Notes under the pieces: generated by a model
Databases searched by the model: none
Seen by the model: the letters and a program-made list of their open reading frames with translations, nothing else
Told to the model about the DNA's origin: nothing
Shown here: positions 1 to 6,842 of the stretch, in pieces
Layout: the number at the start of each line of letters is the position of its first letter
Numbering within the stretch: position 1 is the first letter of the stretch
Assembly (NCBI GenBank): GCA_050261675.1
Contig: JBLNDO010000094.1
Location: 1-16,807 of the forward strand
Reading direction: 5' to 3'
From: DASUBN01 sp050261675
GTDB lineage: Bacteria; Pseudomonadota; Gammaproteobacteria; Natronospirales; REEB76
Length of the DNA stretch: 16,807 bases
Program-made: the position numbers and the translations under genes

Positions 1-81
1 GGCCACGTGGAGGCGGCCGCGGGCCACGTGGCGACGGGCCACGTGCCGCACGGCATCAGCAACCTGCGGGTGGGAAAATAA
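1..81 (+). CDS. C-terminal tail of an unrecognised protein (5' end outside window)
   Basis: The first frame is open from the window edge to a TAA at 79-81 and encodes 26 residues. I do not recognise the protein. The visible tail contains three Gly-His-Val units, written in DNA as the 9-mer GGCCACGTG at 1-9, 22-30 and 37-45, and ends in ISNLRVGK. The stop lies 2 nt before the GTG start of the FkbM-type gene, the spacing expected inside an operon, which is the main reason to accept it as the end of a real gene. Function cannot be judged from this fragment. Confidence 0.5.
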   Translation, partial: GHVEAAAGHVATGHVPHGISNLRVGK

Positions 82-83
82 CG

Positions 84-989
84 GTGCTGGGTGCACTCCG
101 CGACCTGACGGGGGTAGTGAAGCTCATCCGCCATCATCCCTTGCTCGCCACCGCGGCGGAGCGTCGCAGCGCCTATGGACGCTTCCTGGCCTGGCAATTG
201 GCGGGTCGCGCCCATGCAGGCGCCCTCAGCATGGATTTCGTGAACGGCACGCAGCTCCTGGTGAAACGGCGGCTCGGCGGCCGGCTGCATTACGTATTGG
301 GCCTCGCCGAGTTCGACGACATGGCCTTCGTGGCGCACATTCTCCGGCCTGGCGAAGTGTTCGCTGACGTGGGCGCCAATATCGGAGCATATACCCTGAT
401 GGCGGCGGCTTGCGCCGGGGCGAACGTCGTGGCTTTCGAGCCGGCGGAAAGGGCCCGCCGCTACCTCGGCGACAACGTCGCCCTGAACGGCCTGCAGTCA
501 AAGGTGGAAATCCGCGCCGAAGCGGTGGGAGCCTCCAGCGGCAGGCTGGAACTCACCGCCGGCATGGGGGAGGTCAACCACGTGCGTCTCGAAGGTGAAC
601 ATACCGAGACCGTGCAGGCGGATATGGTGAGCCTGGACGGGTTCTTTGCCGGACGCCGGCTGGCGGTGATCAAGGTGGACGTGGAAGGCTTCGAGACCGA
701 GGTGATGCGCGGTGCGACGCGGCTTCTGGCGGCGCGGGCACCGCTTGCCCTGCTGATCGAACTCGCAGGGCTGGGCGCGCGTTACGGCTACGACGAGGAA
801 AAGGTACGGGCCGAGTTGGACAAGCACGGCTACGTGGCTTGCATGTACCAAGGCATGACGCGCAAGCTTTCTCCCGTCACTACGCGCGATGACCCGGGCT
901 CCAACGCCCTCTACGTCCGCGATTTGCACGAGGCCCAGGAGCGCCTGAGAAGCGCCCCCCCCTTTCTCCTCAATGGCCGACGCATCTGA
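84..989 (+). CDS. FkbM-family SAM-dependent methyltransferase
   Basis: A 301-residue protein with the class I SAM-methyltransferase core of the FkbM family. The SAM-binding motif I is FADVGANIGAY at residues 93-103, the acidic end of strand 2 is VAFEP at 116-120, and the family hallmark DVEGFE is at 199-204. FkbM-type enzymes are O-methyltransferases that often act on sugars or polysaccharide and secondary-metabolite hydroxyls; the substrate here is unknown. The start is GTG at 84, placed 2 nt after the preceding stop with only a weak GGGA upstream. The next in-frame Met (residue 50) would remove conserved-looking N-terminal sequence. It is followed 17 nt later by the VIT1-type gene, so the two are probably co-transcribed. 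No signal peptide is seen, so it is probably cytoplasmic. The family call is firm, the substrate is not. Confidence 0.88.
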   Translation: MLGALRDLTGVVKLIRHHPLLATAAERRSAYGRFLAWQLAGRAHAGALSMDFVNGTQLLVKRRLGGRLHYVLGLAEFDDMAFVAHILRPGEVFADVGANIGAYTLMAAACAGANVVAFEPAERARRYLGDNVALNGLQSKVEIRAEAVGASSGRLELTAGMGEVNHVRLEGEHTETVQADMVSLDGFFAGRRLAVIKVDVEGFETEVMRGATRLLAARAPLALLIELAGLGARYGYDEEKVRAELDKHGYVACMYQGMTRKLSPVTTRDDPGSNALYVRDLHEAQERLRSAPPFLLNGRRI

Positions 990-1006
990 CGGGTCCGGGA
1001 GCATTC

Positions 1007-2044
1007 ATGGAAACCGAATTGGAGAGCTGGCACGAGGAGAAGCAGTCCGCCTACCTGTACCGGGTGCTGGCGGGTTGCGAGCCGGCGGCGGAGATCAAAA
1101 CGCTGTTCCTGAAGCTTGCCGACGCGGCCGATTCCCAGGCCCTGCACTGGGAGAAAATCGCGGCGCAGAAAGGGGTGGCCCTGCCGCGGCAATTCCAGCC
1201 GGAGATGCGCGCGCGCATCGTGGCGCACATGCTGCGCCGCCTCGGACCACACCGCATGCTGCCGGTGTTGGCCGCTATGAAGGTGCGCGGGCTGTCGGTC
1301 TACACCCAGGGCGCACCGGGCGGACACGGCACGCCCGTGGCCGGCGGCCAGGAATCCCGCCACCGCCGCATGGCGGGGAGCGGCAGCTTCCGCGCCGCGG
1401 TGTTCGGCATCAACGACGGCCTGGTGTCCAACGCCAGCCTGATCTTAGGGATGGCGGGTGCATCGCTGCAGAGCCCCGTGATCCTGCTCACCGGCATCGC
1501 CGGCCTGCTGGCGGGCGCCGCGTCCATGGCGGCGGGGGAATACGTCTCCATGCGCTCGCAGCGGGAGATGTTCGAATACCAGATTGGGCTGGAGCAGCAG
1601 GAACTCGACGCCTATCCGGAGGAGGAAGCGGAGGAGCTGGCGCTGATCTACGAGGCGCGGGGCATACCGGCGGCGGACGCGAAACGGCTCGCGGACACGC
1701 TCATCGGCGATCCAAACCGGGCGCTGGACACCTTGGCGCGCGAGGAACTCGGGTTGAACCCGCGGGAACTGGGCTCCGCCTGGGGCGCGGCGGCCGCATC
1801 GTTCCTGGCGTTCGCCGTCGGCGCGGCCTTGCCGCTCGTCCCGTTCCTGTGGCGCGGTGCGAGCCATAGTCTCGAGGTCGCCATCGGGCTAACCCTCGCC
1901 GGCCTGTTCGCTACCGGCGTCACGGTGAGCCTGTTCACGGGGCGCTCGCCCTGGTGGAGCGGTTTGCGCATGATGCTTATCGGCGCGCTGGCGGGCGCAG
2001 TCACATTCCTGGTGGGACGCCTGTTCGGCGTGGCCCTTGGCTGA
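1007..2044 (+). CDS. Ferritin-like/VIT1 (CCC1) family membrane metal transporter
   Basis: A 345-residue protein with two parts. Residues 1-95 form a short helical region resembling the rubrerythrin/ferritin-like domain found at the N-terminus of bacterial VIT1 proteins. Residues about 125-345 are a VIT1/CCC1 transporter. The signature GINDGLVSNASLILGMAGA is at 134-152 and GEYVSMRSQ at 177-185. An acidic, Glu-rich cytoplasmic segment at about 186-255 precedes the last three membrane helices (about 258-280, 288-310 and 320-343). Relatives move Fe2+ or Mn2+ out of the cytosol, and ferritin-fused ones (MbfA type) export iron under iron or acid stress. Oddly, the helix that usually carries an ExxH iron-ligand pair reads A41-D42-S43-Q44 by my alignment, so the ferritin site may be degenerate. 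The ATG at 1007 has a good GGGAG at 997-1001. It sits between two methyltransferase genes. Confidence 0.88.
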   Translation: METELESWHEEKQSAYLYRVLAGCEPAAEIKTLFLKLADAADSQALHWEKIAAQKGVALPRQFQPEMRARIVAHMLRRLGPHRMLPVLAAMKVRGLSVYTQGAPGGHGTPVAGGQESRHRRMAGSGSFRAAVFGINDGLVSNASLILGMAGASLQSPVILLTGIAGLLAGAASMAAGEYVSMRSQREMFEYQIGLEQQELDAYPEEEAEELALIYEARGIPAADAKRLADTLIGDPNRALDTLAREELGLNPRELGSAWGAAAASFLAFAVGAALPLVPFLWRGASHSLEVAIGLTLAGLFATGVTVSLFTGRSPWWSGLRMMLIGALAGAVTFLVGRLFGVALG

Positions 2045-2057
2045 GAGACGCGAATCC

Positions 2058-2741
2058 ATGAGCGATTACGGCAGTTACTACCACGACACCACGCGTCGCC
2101 ACTACCCGTTCAAGGTCTGGCTGCGGGAGCTGTTTTCCACCTGGAAACAGCCGGCGGCACTGGCCGCGCTGCTGGATGGCTTGCCACAGGGTGCGCGCGT
2201 CGTGGACATCGGCTCGGGCCAAGGTAGTCTGCTGGCGCGGTTGAAGCGTGAGCGGCCCGATCTCGAATTGGTGGCGCTGGACCTGGCGCCGGCGGGAGCA
2301 GCCGAGGGTTACGCGTGGGTGGCCGGGGATGCCTGCAAGCTGCCTTTCCCGGACGCGCGATTCGACTTGGTGCTCTGCCGGCACGTCATCGAACACATTC
2401 CCCGAGCGATGGACATGGCGCACGAGCTCGCGCGGGTGTTAAAGGCAGGCGGCCGGCTGTACCTGGAGTGCCCGGATGTGCGCAACGCGATGGCCTGGGC
2501 GCCGCTGAATTTCTGGGAGGACCCGACTCATCTGCGGCCCTACACGCGCGCCGGCCTCGCACGCGTGTTCCAGCTTTGCAATCTCGAGACGCTCGCCACG
2601 GGGCGCGCCCGGGACTGGAGGCTGGTGTTCCTGGGGATGTTTTACCTGCCGGTCGCCTGGGCCATGCGCGATCCGTTCTTCCGCAAGCACTGGCTCGCGA
2701 ACGTCTTCGGCCTCTTCATCTACGGCGTGGCGGGGAAATAG
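2058..2741 (+). CDS. Class I SAM-dependent methyltransferase (Methyltransf_11 type)
   Basis: A 227-residue soluble protein. Motif I is VVDIGSGQGSLLARL, followed by LVALDLAP at the strand-2 position. Next come DACKLPFPDARFDLVLCRHVIEHI, split here as DACKLPF and FDLVLCRHVIEH, and AGGRLYLECPD. This is the order seen in small UbiE/Methyltransf_11 enzymes, many of which act on lipids, quinones or glycans; the substrate cannot be told. I chose ATG 2058 over the in-frame TTG at 2037 because the TTG would overlap the preceding gene and adds seven residues of no recognisable motif. The SD for 2058 is weak (GAGAG at 2043-2047). The C-terminal third has a hydrophobic stretch (VFLGMFYLPVAWAM) that could be a membrane-associating helix. 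It is the last gene of the plus-strand cluster and ends 9 nt from a convergent gene. Confidence 0.85.
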   Translation: MSDYGSYYHDTTRRHYPFKVWLRELFSTWKQPAALAALLDGLPQGARVVDIGSGQGSLLARLKRERPDLELVALDLAPAGAAEGYAWVAGDACKLPFPDARFDLVLCRHVIEHIPRAMDMAHELARVLKAGGRLYLECPDVRNAMAWAPLNFWEDPTHLRPYTRAGLARVFQLCNLETLATGRARDWRLVFLGMFYLPVAWAMRDPFFRKHWLANVFGLFIYGVAGK

Positions 2742-2750
2742 CCCCCAGGC

Positions 2751-4388
2751 TTACGGCGGGTTGCCGGGCGTCATCCGCGAAGCCCGGATCGCATCCCAAT
2801 TGGGTATTTCGTTGTGCATGAGGCGCATGAGGTTCTCGTGCACCTTGTGCCGGAACGCGTCGCCCGGCTGGAGGTTGCCGCCCGGCAGCGCGATGTTCGA
2901 GACCTTGCGCGTCAGCACCAGGGGATTGGGCGCGGCGGGCCTGAAGTAGGAGTCGGTGCGGTCGGCGGTGCCGTCGTCGTTGGTCTGCACGAAGAACGGC
3001 ACGAAGGCCGAGCCGATCACGCCGATGGACTCGTAGTCGCCGACGAAAAGGCCTTCCGCCCTGGGCGCGAGATCCATGTCGAAGGGTCCGGTAACGTGCT
3101 GTTCGCGCCAGTGCACGCCGTCGGTGGAGGAGGTGAACCAATACTCCGCGGGCAGGGTATTGGGGTCCGGGGTGTTGTCACGGAAATCAAAATAACTCAC
3201 GCCGATGGTGCCATCCGCCAGCACCGCCACGCTGGGCGTAAAGGCGTCGACCCCGGTGTGGGAATTGATCTGCACCGGCGACGACCAGTGCAGGCCGCCG
3301 TCGCTGGAGCGGGAGAGCGCGATGCCGTCCACGGCGCCGCCGGTGAAGCGGCCGTCCTGCCACGCCACCACCAGGGTCTGGCCGGGCCCGGCCGCCATCT
3401 GCGGCAGGCCGGCGCCGGAGCGCACCACTTCGCCGGTGTCGGGGTCCACGGTGCCCACCGCGAAATTATCGGCCACGGTGATGGGCGCGGACCAGGTGGC
3501 GCCGTGGTCGGTGGAGCGGATGACGCGGATGCGGCCGCTGGCGGCGCTGCTGGCGGTGTTGTCGATTTCCTCGAACAAGTCGAGGATGGTGCCATCGGAT
3601 TCGCCCACGATTTCGTTGCCGATGGTCTGGTTGTCCACGCCTGGATCGTAGATGACCTTTTCCGCCTCCCAGGTCTTGCCGCCGTCGATGGTGCGGGCGA
3701 AGTGCGTGGCGCCGAGCCCGGTGTCGGTCAGCTGGTCCCAGACCGCGTACACATAGTTGGAGTTGTTCGGGTCGGCGGTGACGCTTTCCTTGTCGTTGAA
3801 CTCGCCGGAGCCGCTGAAAATGAGGGTCACGGGATCGCTCCAGGTGGCGCCTCCGTCGGTGGAGCGCGCCACCAGCACACTGCCGTCGGAACCAGGCTCG
3901 AGGCTCACGCCGTCGAAGGAGATGGAGATCGTATAGGCGACGCCGTCAGGGGAGAAACTCACCCAGGGGTCCGAGGCGCGCGCATAGTTGCCGCCGTTGC
4001 CGCTGTTTCCGCCGGCGCAGCGCGAGAAGAGCAGCGGCGTTTCCTTCCAGGTCTTTCCTCCGTCCATCGAGTAGCCGGCCACCAGCCCGTGCGCCCCGCC
4101 ATCGGACCAGCGGTCCTGCTGCCACACCCCGATGATGTTGGAAGGGTTCGTCGGGTTGATCGCGAGGTAGGGTTCCACTTCCGCGTCCTCGTAGGAGACG
4201 CTGCCGCCGAGGGCGCCGCCGCAACCGGCGCTGTAGGGTGAGGCTTCCGAGACCCGGACCAGGGTGCTGCTCGGCGGGACCAGGACCGTGGGGGCGCTGC
4301 TCGAAGAGGACCCACCGCCGCAGGCGGTAAGCGCCAGGGGCAGAAGGCCGAGGACAGCCAATTGAAAACGGAAGTTCGACGATTTCAT
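2751..4388 (-). CDS. Secreted lipoprotein with sialidase-like Asp-box (BNR) beta-propeller
   Basis: A 545-residue protein. Its N-terminus is a lipoprotein signal: a hydrophobic stretch and lipobox LTAC with Cys23, then a Gly/Ser-rich linker. Gly at +2 fits outer-membrane sorting. The body is a repeated beta-propeller with Asp boxes (S-x-D-x-G-x-T-W): SMDGGKTW at 107-114, STDGGATW at 176-183, TIDGGKTW at 233-240, STDHGATW at 292-299, SSDGGLHW at 361-368 and a degenerate STDGVHW at 421-427. This fold is shared by sialidases and by many non-enzymatic or other glycosidase-like proteins. I cannot locate a sialidase FRIP motif or convincing arginine triad, so sialidase activity is not supported. 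A tail of about 55 residues follows the last blade. The ATG at 4386-4388 has AAAGGG upstream on the minus strand. It has its own candidate promoter and lies downstream of the M13 gene's terminator. Confidence 0.85.
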   Translation of the reverse strand: MKSSNFRFQLAVLGLLPLALTACGGGSSSSSAPTVLVPPSSTLVRVSEASPYSAGCGGALGGSVSYEDAEVEPYLAINPTNPSNIIGVWQQDRWSDGGAHGLVAGYSMDGGKTWKETPLLFSRCAGGNSGNGGNYARASDPWVSFSPDGVAYTISISFDGVSLEPGSDGSVLVARSTDGGATWSDPVTLIFSGSGEFNDKESVTADPNNSNYVYAVWDQLTDTGLGATHFARTIDGGKTWEAEKVIYDPGVDNQTIGNEIVGESDGTILDLFEEIDNTASSAASGRIRVIRSTDHGATWSAPITVADNFAVGTVDPDTGEVVRSGAGLPQMAAGPGQTLVVAWQDGRFTGGAVDGIALSRSSDGGLHWSSPVQINSHTGVDAFTPSVAVLADGTIGVSYFDFRDNTPDPNTLPAEYWFTSSTDGVHWREQHVTGPFDMDLAPRAEGLFVGDYESIGVIGSAFVPFFVQTNDDGTADRTDSYFRPAAPNPLVLTRKVSNIALPGGNLQPGDAFRHKVHENLMRLMHNEIPNWDAIRASRMTPGNPP

Positions 4389-4437
4389 GCAAAAACCCTT
4401 TGTAAAGACGGCTCATGCGGCGCGGCGATTCATATTC

Positions 4438-4446
4438 TATATAGCA
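4438..4446 (-). promoter_or_regulatory. Candidate extended -10 promoter of the Asp-box lipoprotein gene
   Basis: On the minus strand the sequence reads TGC-TATATA, an extended -10 pattern, about 50 nt upstream of the start at 4388. The surrounding 4420-4500 stretch is distinctly AT-rich for this genome, including ATTTAAAT at 4477-4484. No -35 hexamer is found at 16-18 nt spacing, so the call rests on the extended -10 and its position alone. Confidence 0.35.
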
Positions 4447-4503
4447 CGCCGTGGGCGGACACCGGGGCGGCTTCAAATTTAAATCAAACCTTAAAAGGCC
4501 GGG

Positions 4504-4534
4504 AACAAAACGGCGGGCCCTCGCGGGCCCGCCG
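4504..4534 (-). terminator. Intrinsic (Rho-independent) terminator of the M13 peptidase gene
   Basis: A perfect 10-bp GC-only inverted repeat (CGGCGGGCCC at 4511-4520 and GGGCCCGCCG at 4525-4534) closes on a 4-nt loop. Read on the minus strand the RNA loop is GCGA, a GNRA tetraloop, and the stem is followed directly by UUUUGUU. It begins 25 nt past the stop of the M13 gene, which ends at 4559. On the plus strand no T-tract follows, so the direction is clear. Confidence 0.9.
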
Positions 4535-4558
4535 TGCATCGAACGCAGATGATTCGAT

Positions 4559-6679
4559 TTACCAGATCACGCAACGGTCCGGCTTCACCATGGGGCTCCC
4601 GTCCTTCACGCCGAAAGCCTGCTGGAACTCAGGCATGTTGGCCATGGTGTAGTTGACGCGTGCCACGCCCGGCGGGTGCGGGTCGAGGGTCACGAGCCGG
4701 CGCGACTCCTCCGGGCGGATGTTCATGGCCCAGACGTGGGCTGCGCCCAGGAAGAACTGCTGGTCGGGCGTGAGCCCGTCGATGGTCTTGGCGGTCTTGT
4801 AGTACTTGGAGGCGTGGAACGCGCGCCAGGCGAGGGTGAGGCCGCCGAGGTCGGCGGTGGCCTCGCCGGTCACGAGATGCCCCTGCACGTGCATGCCGCC
4901 GTCCACGGTGTACGTGGACATGTAGTCGGAGATGCAGTCGGTGGCCTTCTTGAATTTCACCAAGTCATCCGGCGTCCACCAGTTCTTCAGGTTGCCGTGG
5001 CCGTCGAACTCCGCGCCGCGGTCGTCGAAGCCGTGGGTCATCTCGTGGCCCATGACGAAGCCCAGCGCGCCGAAGTTCACCGCCATCGGAGCCTTGGGGT
5101 CGAAGAACGGCGGTTGCAGGATGCCGGCCGGGAAATTGATGTTGTTCTGGGGCGCGAAGTAGTAGGCGTTCACCGTGGGCGGCGTCTGCAGCCACTCGGA
5201 GAGGTCCACCGGCTTGCCGATCTTGGCGAGCTGACGGTTGTACTCGAAGGCGTTGGCGCGCATCACGTTCTGGGCGTAACTGTCGCGCCGGATGTCGAGG
5301 GCGGAATAATCGCGCCATTTGTCCGGATAGCCGATGCGTTCGCCCATGAGGTCGAGCTTGGCGACGGCCGCCCGGCGGGTCTCGGGCGACATCCAGGCGA
5401 GGGTCTGCAAGTCATCGTGCAGCGACTTGCGGATGGCGTGCAGGATGTCCGCCACCGCTTTCTTGGAAGAAGGCGGGAACACCTTGTTCACATAGGCCTT
5501 GCCGAGCGCGAAGCCCAGGCCCTGGTCTTCCGCTTCCACGACGCGCTGCCAGCGGGGCTGGAGCTGCTTCGCGCCGGTGAGGGCGGCATTCATCTTGAAG
5601 TCCTCGTCCACGAAGGCCTGCGGCAGGAACGCAGCGTAGCCGTCCACGAGGTGCCAACGCAGGTAGGTCTTCCAATCGTCCAGCGGGACCTTGTTGAGGT
5701 CGCCGTTCAAGGCCTTGAAGAAATCCGGCGTCGCCATGTTGATGCCGGTCAGTTCAGGGTGGCCGACGGCGGCGAAGTAGTTGGGCCAGGAGAAGTCCGG
5801 CGTGAGCGTGGCGAGCTCCGCCAGCGTCATGGGATGGTAGACCTTCTCCGGGTCGCGCCGCTCGATGCGGGTGAGCGAAGCCCCGGCGAGGCCGGATTCG
5901 ATGCCCATGACGGTCTTCGCTTCGGCATCGGCCTTGTCCGCCGGGTCGCCCAGAAGCTGCAACATCTTGGAGACGTGGGCGAGATAGGCGTCGCGGATCT
6001 GCTGGAACTTGTCCGCTTCCGCCTTGCAGCCGGCATAGGTTGCCTGCGCAGCCTTGGCCGCGGCGGCAGCGCTTGCGCTGGCCGGCGCCGTGGAAGCGGC
6101 GGGAGCTGGGGCCGTGCACTTATCGGCCGTCTTGGTGTAGTAGTCGCGGTCGGGGAGCCCGAGCCCGCCCTGGCCGGCGATGCCGATCACCTTGCTGCTG
6201 TCCTTGAAGTCCTGTCCCGAGCCGAAGCCGAACATGACATTGACGCCGATCGTGTGCAGGTGCGCGACTTCCTTTTGCAAGCCGGCTTGGTCCTGGATGG
6301 CGGCGATGGCGTCGAACTCCGACTGCAAGGGTTTGAGGCCGTCTTTCTCGATGCCCGTCTCGTCCATGCCGGTGGCGTAGAAGTCGCCGAGCTTCTGGTC
6401 GAGGCTGCCGTGCTTGTGCTTGCCTTTGGCGTCCTGCTCGAGGATGTCTTTCAGCACTTCCTGGTTTTTCTTCTGCAGGATGTTGAAGGTGCCCCAGCGG
6501 CTGTACTCGGGCGGGATGGGGTTGGCCTTCTGCCAGCCGCCGTTAGCGTAGCCGTAGAAGTCCTGGGTCGGGTCGACGCTCTTGTCGAGCCAGTCCATAT
6601 GCAGTCCCTCGTCGCTCGCGGCGTAGGCGGCGAACGAGGCGGCGCAGAACGCGCCGATGAAAAGGAATCTGCGAAGCAT
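4559..6679 (-). CDS. Periplasmic M13-family (neprilysin/PepO-like) zinc metallopeptidase
   Basis: A 706-residue protein of full family length that cleaves peptides. Residues 1-21 form a Sec signal peptide (hydrophobic core ending AAYAA). NAYYF at 504-508 is the substrate-backbone motif. HEMTH at 545-549 provides two zinc-binding histidines and the catalytic Glu. GEATADLGG at 605-613 gives the third zinc ligand E606 and D610. The C-terminus CVIW matches the family's usual Cys-x-x-Trp ending. An unusual Ala/Pro/Ser-rich insertion spans about 188-218, bounded by Cys188 and Cys218, between DRDYY and the next helix (FQQIRDAYLAHV). The start ATG at 6677-6679 has a full AGGAGG at 6684-6689, 4 nt away. 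A candidate -10 (TATAAC, plus positions 6700-6705) lies close upstream. It is divergent from another peptidase gene and ends at a strong terminator. Confidence 0.95.
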   Translation of the reverse strand: MLRRFLFIGAFCAASFAAYAASDEGLHMDWLDKSVDPTQDFYGYANGGWQKANPIPPEYSRWGTFNILQKKNQEVLKDILEQDAKGKHKHGSLDQKLGDFYATGMDETGIEKDGLKPLQSEFDAIAAIQDQAGLQKEVAHLHTIGVNVMFGFGSGQDFKDSSKVIGIAGQGGLGLPDRDYYTKTADKCTAPAPAASTAPASASAAAAAKAAQATYAGCKAEADKFQQIRDAYLAHVSKMLQLLGDPADKADAEAKTVMGIESGLAGASLTRIERRDPEKVYHPMTLAELATLTPDFSWPNYFAAVGHPELTGINMATPDFFKALNGDLNKVPLDDWKTYLRWHLVDGYAAFLPQAFVDEDFKMNAALTGAKQLQPRWQRVVEAEDQGLGFALGKAYVNKVFPPSSKKAVADILHAIRKSLHDDLQTLAWMSPETRRAAVAKLDLMGERIGYPDKWRDYSALDIRRDSYAQNVMRANAFEYNRQLAKIGKPVDLSEWLQTPPTVNAYYFAPQNNINFPAGILQPPFFDPKAPMAVNFGALGFVMGHEMTHGFDDRGAEFDGHGNLKNWWTPDDLVKFKKATDCISDYMSTYTVDGGMHVQGHLVTGEATADLGGLTLAWRAFHASKYYKTAKTIDGLTPDQQFFLGAAHVWAMNIRPEESRRLVTLDPHPPGVARVNYTMANMPEFQQAFGVKDGSPMVKPDRCVIW

Positions 6680-6699
6680 GGGGCCTCCTGGGCGGTGCG

Positions 6700-6705
6700 G
6701 TTATA
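6700..6705 (-). promoter_or_regulatory. Candidate -10 of the M13 peptidase gene
   Basis: On the minus strand the hexamer TATAAC lies 20 nt from the start codon, which would give a very short leader containing the AGGAGG site. The only upstream match at 17 nt is a poor GATTTT, so this is a tentative call. A 10-bp palindrome, TCGTCGACGA at 6710-6719, lies in the spacer. Confidence 0.3.
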
Positions 6706-6757
6706 TGTGTCGTCGACGAGACAAAATCCGGCGCAGATCTACGGAACGGGCAGGGGA

Positions 6758-6766
6758 TGATACTAT
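6758..6766 (+). promoter_or_regulatory. Candidate extended -10 promoter of the M61 peptidase gene
   Basis: TGA-TACTAT fits the extended -10 pattern and precedes the start codon at 6843 by about 77 nt. No good -35 is visible. A perfect inverted repeat (6765-6796) overlaps the end of the hexamer, so the promoter may be controlled there. Confidence 0.35.
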
Positions 6767-6796
6767 CCCGGCGCCCCGATGGTTCGACGCCGGGAT
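6765..6796. repeat. 9-bp perfect inverted repeat in the M13/M61 divergent intergenic region
   Basis: ATCCCGGCG at 6765-6773 is matched exactly by CGCCGGGAT at 6788-6796 with a 14-nt spacer. It overlaps the 3' edge of the candidate M61 -10 and would lie in the 5' leader of that transcript. It could be a repressor site or a leader hairpin; there is no T-tract, so it is not a terminator. Confidence 0.6.
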
Positions 6797-6842
6797 GCGA
6801 TCTGGGTTCCCGGTTGTGCAAATCACACCGCAGGAGTTGGAT

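Noticed and set aside
1..45. CRISPR-like reading of the three GGCCACGTG copies
   Set aside because: The repeat is only 9 bp, the spacers are 12 and 6 nt, and it lies inside an open coding frame.
2732..2745. GGGG/CCCC hairpin at the methyltransferase/lipoprotein convergence
   Set aside because: The stem is only 4 bp and there is no T-tract on either strand, so I do not call a terminator.
2814..4241. Long plus-strand open frame (475 codons) opposite the Asp-box lipoprotein gene
   Set aside because: It mirrors a gene with a signal peptide, lipobox and repeated Asp boxes. The antisense product is Val/Gly/His/Arg-rich with no motif, as expected from GC-rich codon bias.
4676..6760. Plus-strand open frame of 694 codons opposite the M13 gene
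   Set aside because: The minus-strand gene has all M13 motifs, a signal peptide, AGGAGG and a terminator. The antisense frame has none of these and is compositionally a shadow.
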